DNA of 8,316 nucleotides from Alphaproteobacteria bacterium (lineage in GTDB: Bacteria; Pseudomonadota; Alphaproteobacteria; Sphingomonadales; Sphingomonadaceae), in NCBI GenBank assembly GCA_018830415.1, contig JAHJSJ010000046.1, forward strand, positions 1 to 8,316, given 5' to 3'. Below the pieces are notes generated by a model. That model was not told the DNA's origin. It saw nothing but the letters and a program-made list of their open reading frames with translations, and made no database searches. Positions 6,379 through 8,316 of the stretch are shown one piece after another (within the stretch, counting starts at the first letter, position 1; each line of letters opens with the position of its first letter). Made by a program: the position numbers and the translations under genes.

Positions 6379-7091
6379 GCCGCTGACTCCATTTCGCCGA
6401 TCCGCCGCCATTCGCGTGCGGCGCGGCGCATCGCGTCATTATCATGGGTAAATCGCCCGCCTGCCCGGCGCATGGCAAGACCCAGCGCAGCCTCTGCCAC
6501 CAACGCGGCGTCAATCGACCGGAACCGTTCCCACGATCCTGACAGCAGCGGATCGATCAGCGGCGCAGCAAGGATGCCGAGCCTTTCGCCGATCCGCCGG
6601 TCGTTACTGCGCTCACCGCGCAGCAGCCCCGGGCGCAGAATGTCAAGCCGTTTGAAGCCGATCCGCGATAACGCATTCTCAGTTTCGCCCTTGACCCGGA
6701 AATAGACGCCCTTGCCGCGCGCATCGGCCCCCGCCGCGCTCACCAGCACCATGTTGGGCACACCCGCGCGCTTGGCGGCCTCAGCCGTCGCCAGCACCAG
6801 ATCGTGATCCACGCTCCGAAACGCCGCTTCGTCGCGCCCGGCCTTTTTCCAGGTGGTGCCCAGCGCGCAGATCAGCGCGCGCGGGCGCACCGCCTCTAAC
6901 ACCTCGCCCCACTTGGCTGGCTGCGCGACGAACATTTCCATCCGCGCGCCCGACGGCAGCGGAGCCTCACGCCGGGCAATGCCGACAATCCGCGCTTCAT
7001 CCCCAGCGCTGGCAACGTCGATCACATGGCGTCCGACAAGGCCCGTCGCCCCCACCAGCGCAATCCGCACCGGGCCGCGCGGCTCAGACAT
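6375..7091 (-). CDS. NAD(P)-binding Rossmann protein, TIP30/HTATIP2-like
   Basis: The 238-aa product is an atypical short-chain dehydrogenase-like protein. GATGLVGRH (14-22) is the dinucleotide loop. CALGTTWKKAG (75-85) and FRSVDHDLV (91-99) match the cofactor region of the HTATIP2 group. VLVSAAGAD (115-123) ends strand 5. Tyr130-xxx-Lys134 forms the YxxxK active-site pair, followed by KGETE and LRPGLLRGER (152-161), both typical of TIP30/HTATIP2 homologues. It is probably soluble; its substrate is unknown. The ATG at 7091 lies inside the end of the dGTPase gene, with an 8-nt overlap (ATGTCTGA). The stop overlaps the start of the ABA4-like gene, so the three appear co-translated. Confidence 0.9.
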   Translation of the reverse strand: MSEPRGPVRIALVGATGLVGRHVIDVASAGDEARIVGIARREAPLPSGARMEMFVAQPAKWGEVLEAVRPRALICALGTTWKKAGRDEAAFRSVDHDLVLATAEAAKRAGVPNMVLVSAAGADARGKGVYFRVKGETENALSRIGFKRLDILRPGLLRGERSNDRRIGERLGILAAPLIDPLLSGSWERFRSIDAALVAEAALGLAMRRAGGRFTHDNDAMRRAAREWRRIGEMESAA

Positions 7092-7395
7092 TGATCAGCC
7101 CGGCCGGGTGCGTCCCATAAATCGCAGCGCACGCCTGCATCGCGAACCGGTCGCTCATCCCCGCGATGAAATCGGCGATCATCCGGCTGCGTTGGGGTTC
7201 GTGTTCGGGCAGGCGTTGGTGCCAGTCAGACGGCATCAACTTCGCGTCCTGCGAATAGGCGGCGAACAGCCGGGCAACAACATCGCGCGCGCGTTCTGCC
7301 GCAGCAATCTGTTCGGGGTGAAAATACAACCGATCATACATGAACGTCTTGAGCCGCCGTTCGCGTGACGTCATTTCGGGCGAGAACCCGGCCAG
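7084..7395 (-). CDS. dgt: dGTPase, C-terminal fragment only
   Basis: About 103 codons of genuine dGTP triphosphohydrolase C-terminus are present, from about LAGFSPEM at the junction to the end GTHPAGLINV. The blocks ERRLKTFMYDRLYFHP and ADFIAGMSDRFAMQ match the helical C-terminal region of alphaproteobacterial deoxyguanosinetriphosphate triphosphohydrolase-like proteins of about 390 aa. These enzymes cleave dNTPs to the nucleoside and triphosphate. The HD-domain metal residues, all in the missing N-terminal three quarters, are absent, so this fragment cannot be catalytic. Beyond about 7395 the same frame becomes the antisense-like reading of the MBL hydrolase and loses all similarity. An internal ATG at 7374 overlaps the hydrolase stop as ATGA, so a short peptide could be made. 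The truncation coincides with the lineage change. Confidence 0.85.
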   Translation of the reverse strand: MAGFSPEMTSRERRLKTFMYDRLYFHPEQIAAAERARDVVARLFAAYSQDAKLMPSDWHQRLPEHEPQRSRMIADFIAGMSDRFAMQACAAIYGTHPAGLINV

Positions 7396-7889
7396 CTGCC
7401 GCCCGGCAGATCGGTGCGGCCCACCCCGCTGACGAACAGGGTGTCTCCGGTGAAGACGTTGCCCGGGGTGTAAAGGCAGACGCAGCCCGGGCTGTGCCCC
7501 GGAGTGTGGATCACCTTGAGTTCCACTTCCTCTCCCGCCTTCACCATGTCGCCGTCCTTCAAAAGCCCGTCCGGTGGCGGGGTGCCGGCGCAACCCAGCA
7601 TCTGGGCGAATTGGGCTGCATGCTCGCTGACCATGGCCGTGGCGTCGCCCTCGTGGGCCAGGATACGGGCACCGGTCAACTCCTTGAGCCGGGCATTGCC
7701 GCAAGTGTGGTCCGGGTGGCCGTGGGTGTTGACGATTTTGACTATTTTCAGGCCGCGCTTCCCGGCCTCGGCCACGATCTGTTCCTCGCTGCCGCCCGGG
7801 TCGATAACCACCGCCTCGCCGGTTTTCTCGCAACCCACCAGGTAGGCGAACACCGCCATCTGCCCCACCATCAACTGCGCAATCTTCAT
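7371..7889 (-). CDS. MBL-fold metallohydrolase (GloB-like), C-terminus lost
   Basis: The 172-aa frame is a metallo-beta-lactamase-fold hydrolase of the small glyoxalase II-like group (about 205-210 aa). The metal motif THGHPDH holds His56, His58, Asp60 and His61. GHSPG supplies His132 and TGDT supplies the bridging Asp149. GVGRTDLPGGSW (155-166) is the normal block before the C-terminal region. After Pro167 the family sequence ends, and five unrelated residues and a TGA follow. The missing 35-40 residues would include the last metal-binding His (usually in a PGHG motif), so the product should be inactive. The start at 7889 (MKIAQLMVGQ) has AGGAAAGAGGG upstream. Codon use (AAG, AAC, ATC, CTC) and protein style look deltaproteobacterial. 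Confidence 0.85.
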   Translation of the reverse strand: MKIAQLMVGQMAVFAYLVGCEKTGEAVVIDPGGSEEQIVAEAGKRGLKIVKIVNTHGHPDHTCGNARLKELTGARILAHEGDATAMVSEHAAQFAQMLGCAGTPPPDGLLKDGDMVKAGEEVELKVIHTPGHSPGCVCLYTPGNVFTGDTLFVSGVGRTDLPGGSWPGSRPK

Positions 7890-8186
7890 ATCGTGTCGCC
7901 CTCTTTCCTTAAGTTCGATTTAGCCGCCTTGACGCCGGACTCGCGCGCCAGCGTCCCCCGGCGTAATAACCCCGGCCAACTGCTGGTCTTTATGGGCAAG
8001 GGGGCCCCAAGGCCCCAGTAAAAACCAAGTGAAGGGATTTTTCAAGTGAAGCGCGAAGAATGCCGATACGGAGTCCAGAGAGGACGCGAAGCCCCCTCCG
8101 CGGCCGAAGACATCGCGCCCGCGCCGCTTCCATCCTCGCCAAACGCCCCGGGCCAACGCACGGGGCGAAAGGACAAGGAGGTCCCA
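7890..8186. other. 297-bp intergenic region of the right-hand segment, no gene
   Basis: This region lies between the divergent MBL hydrolase and the gene starting at 8187. It has a 6-bp GGGGCC/GGCCCC stem with a CCAA loop (8001-8016), a direct repeat CAAGTGAAG at 8026-8034 and 8043-8051, and a CGCCCCG/CGGGGCG stem (8144-8167) just before the next Shine-Dalgarno. It is open on the minus strand from 8213 to 7920, but that reading is low in complexity, overlaps the start of the plus-strand gene and looks like no family. The sequence resembles intergenic repeats I associate with Desulfovibrionales, but this is from memory and untested. Confidence 0.4.
8144..8167 (+). promoter_or_regulatory. hairpin upstream of the 8187 gene
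   Basis: CGCCCCG (8144-8150) and CGGGGCG (8161-8167) form a perfect 7-bp GC stem with a 10-nt loop. It ends about 7 nt before the AAGGAGG Shine-Dalgarno of the downstream gene. It has no T tract, so it is not a standard terminator. A translational or mRNA-stability role is possible but unproven. Confidence 0.3.
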
Positions 8187-8316
8187 ATGCCCGCCCAAAC
8201 CGCCGCCAGGCAAACCGCGCCGGACGGCCTGAAGGAAATCGTGGCCGCCCTGATGTGCTCGCCGCTTTATTTCGAGCTGACCCCGGTGGAGCGGCTCAAC
8301 CTCATCAAGACCCTGG
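8187..8316 (+). CDS. unrecognised protein, N-terminal 43 codons only
   Basis: The gene starts MPAQTAARQTAPDGLKEIVA and runs off the right edge. A near-perfect AAGGAGG (8175-8181) lies 5 nt before the ATG, which makes the start convincing. After a polar N-tip of about 13 residues comes an amphipathic stretch, LKEIVAALMCSPLYFELTPVERLNLIKTL, with the look of two short helices around SPLYFELTPVER. No family is recognised from so little. Codon choice (CTC, AAC, ATC, AAG, ACC) agrees with the MBL hydrolase on the same side of the junction and with a Desulfovibrio-like source. It is divergently arranged with respect to that hydrolase. Confidence 0.65.
   Translation, partial: MPAQTAARQTAPDGLKEIVAALMCSPLYFELTPVERLNLIKTL

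Noticed and set aside
7396..7833. Upstream part of the long minus-strand frame that ends in the dGTPase
   Set aside because: Beyond the junction this frame is only a shifted reading of the MBL hydrolase gene, extremely rich in Arg and Gly and without dGTPase motifs.
8001..8016. GGGGCC/GGCCCC hairpin as an intrinsic terminator
   Set aside because: It is followed by A residues on the plus strand, and on the minus strand the T tract lies before the stem, so neither direction fits.
7920..8213. 97-codon minus-strand frame in the right-hand intergenic region
   Set aside because: No ribosome site, overlaps the well-supported gene start at 8187, and reads like repeat DNA rather than a protein.
1..8316. 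tRNA, rRNA, CRISPR array, insertion sequence or defence system
   Set aside because: Reading both strands showed no cloverleaf, no regularly spaced repeats, no transposase and no nuclease, toxin-antitoxin or phage-related domain; the entericidin-like gene is an envelope lipoprotein family found widely as housekeeping.

Overview
The window reads as two pieces of DNA from different lineages joined near position 7389-7396. Positions 1 to about 7390 look like an alphaproteobacterium of the Sphingomonadales, most likely Erythrobacteraceae. The signs are GC-rich coding, the N-terminus and sequence style of the CpaF ATPase, the entericidin-type mini-lipoprotein, the DUF938 methyltransferase, the ABA4-like protein and the dGTPase C-terminus. 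Positions from about 7390 to 8316 look like a deltaproteobacterium (Desulfovibrionales-like). They hold a metallo-beta-lactamase-fold hydrolase, a low-complexity intergenic stretch, and the first 43 codons of an unrecognised gene with a strong Shine-Dalgarno. These lineage calls rest on family recognition by eye, not on a search.

Layout, left to right: (1) an EamA/DMT transporter on the minus strand, cut by the left edge (1-455); (2) a 180-bp divergent leader with several inverted repeats; (3) cpaF on the plus strand (636-2174), followed by four tandem hairpins; (4) a small two-helix membrane protein on the minus strand (2268-2510); (5) a second EamA/DMT transporter on the plus strand (2576-3502); (6) an entericidin-like lipoprotein of 43 aa on the plus strand (3551-3682), missing from ordinary long-ORF lists; (7) a minus-strand run, in transcription order: dGTPase fragment (about 7395-7084), TIP30/HTATIP2-like NAD(P)-binding protein (7091-6375), ABA4-like membrane protein (6378-5926), ANL-family acyl-CoA synthetase (5843-4281) and DUF938 methyltransferase (4284-3679). 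Neighbours in this run overlap by 4-8 nt, except for an 82-nt gap before the acyl-CoA synthetase; (8) the foreign-looking right end.

The Erythrobacter-like part is mostly ordinary chromosome. CpaF is the motor ATPase of Tad/Flp pili but has no tad/cpa partners within view. The minus-strand run looks like one or two operons mixing nucleotide hygiene (dGTPase), a short-chain-dehydrogenase-like protein, a membrane protein of the plant ABA4 type and acyl activation; no common pathway can be asserted. The most notable observation is the right-hand junction, where the dGTPase loses its N-terminal three quarters and the MBL hydrolase loses its C-terminal active-site part within the same few bases. 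This is most simply explained by a chimeric contig, less simply by a real recombination event. I found no convincing new defence system, mobile element, CRISPR array, tRNA or rRNA.
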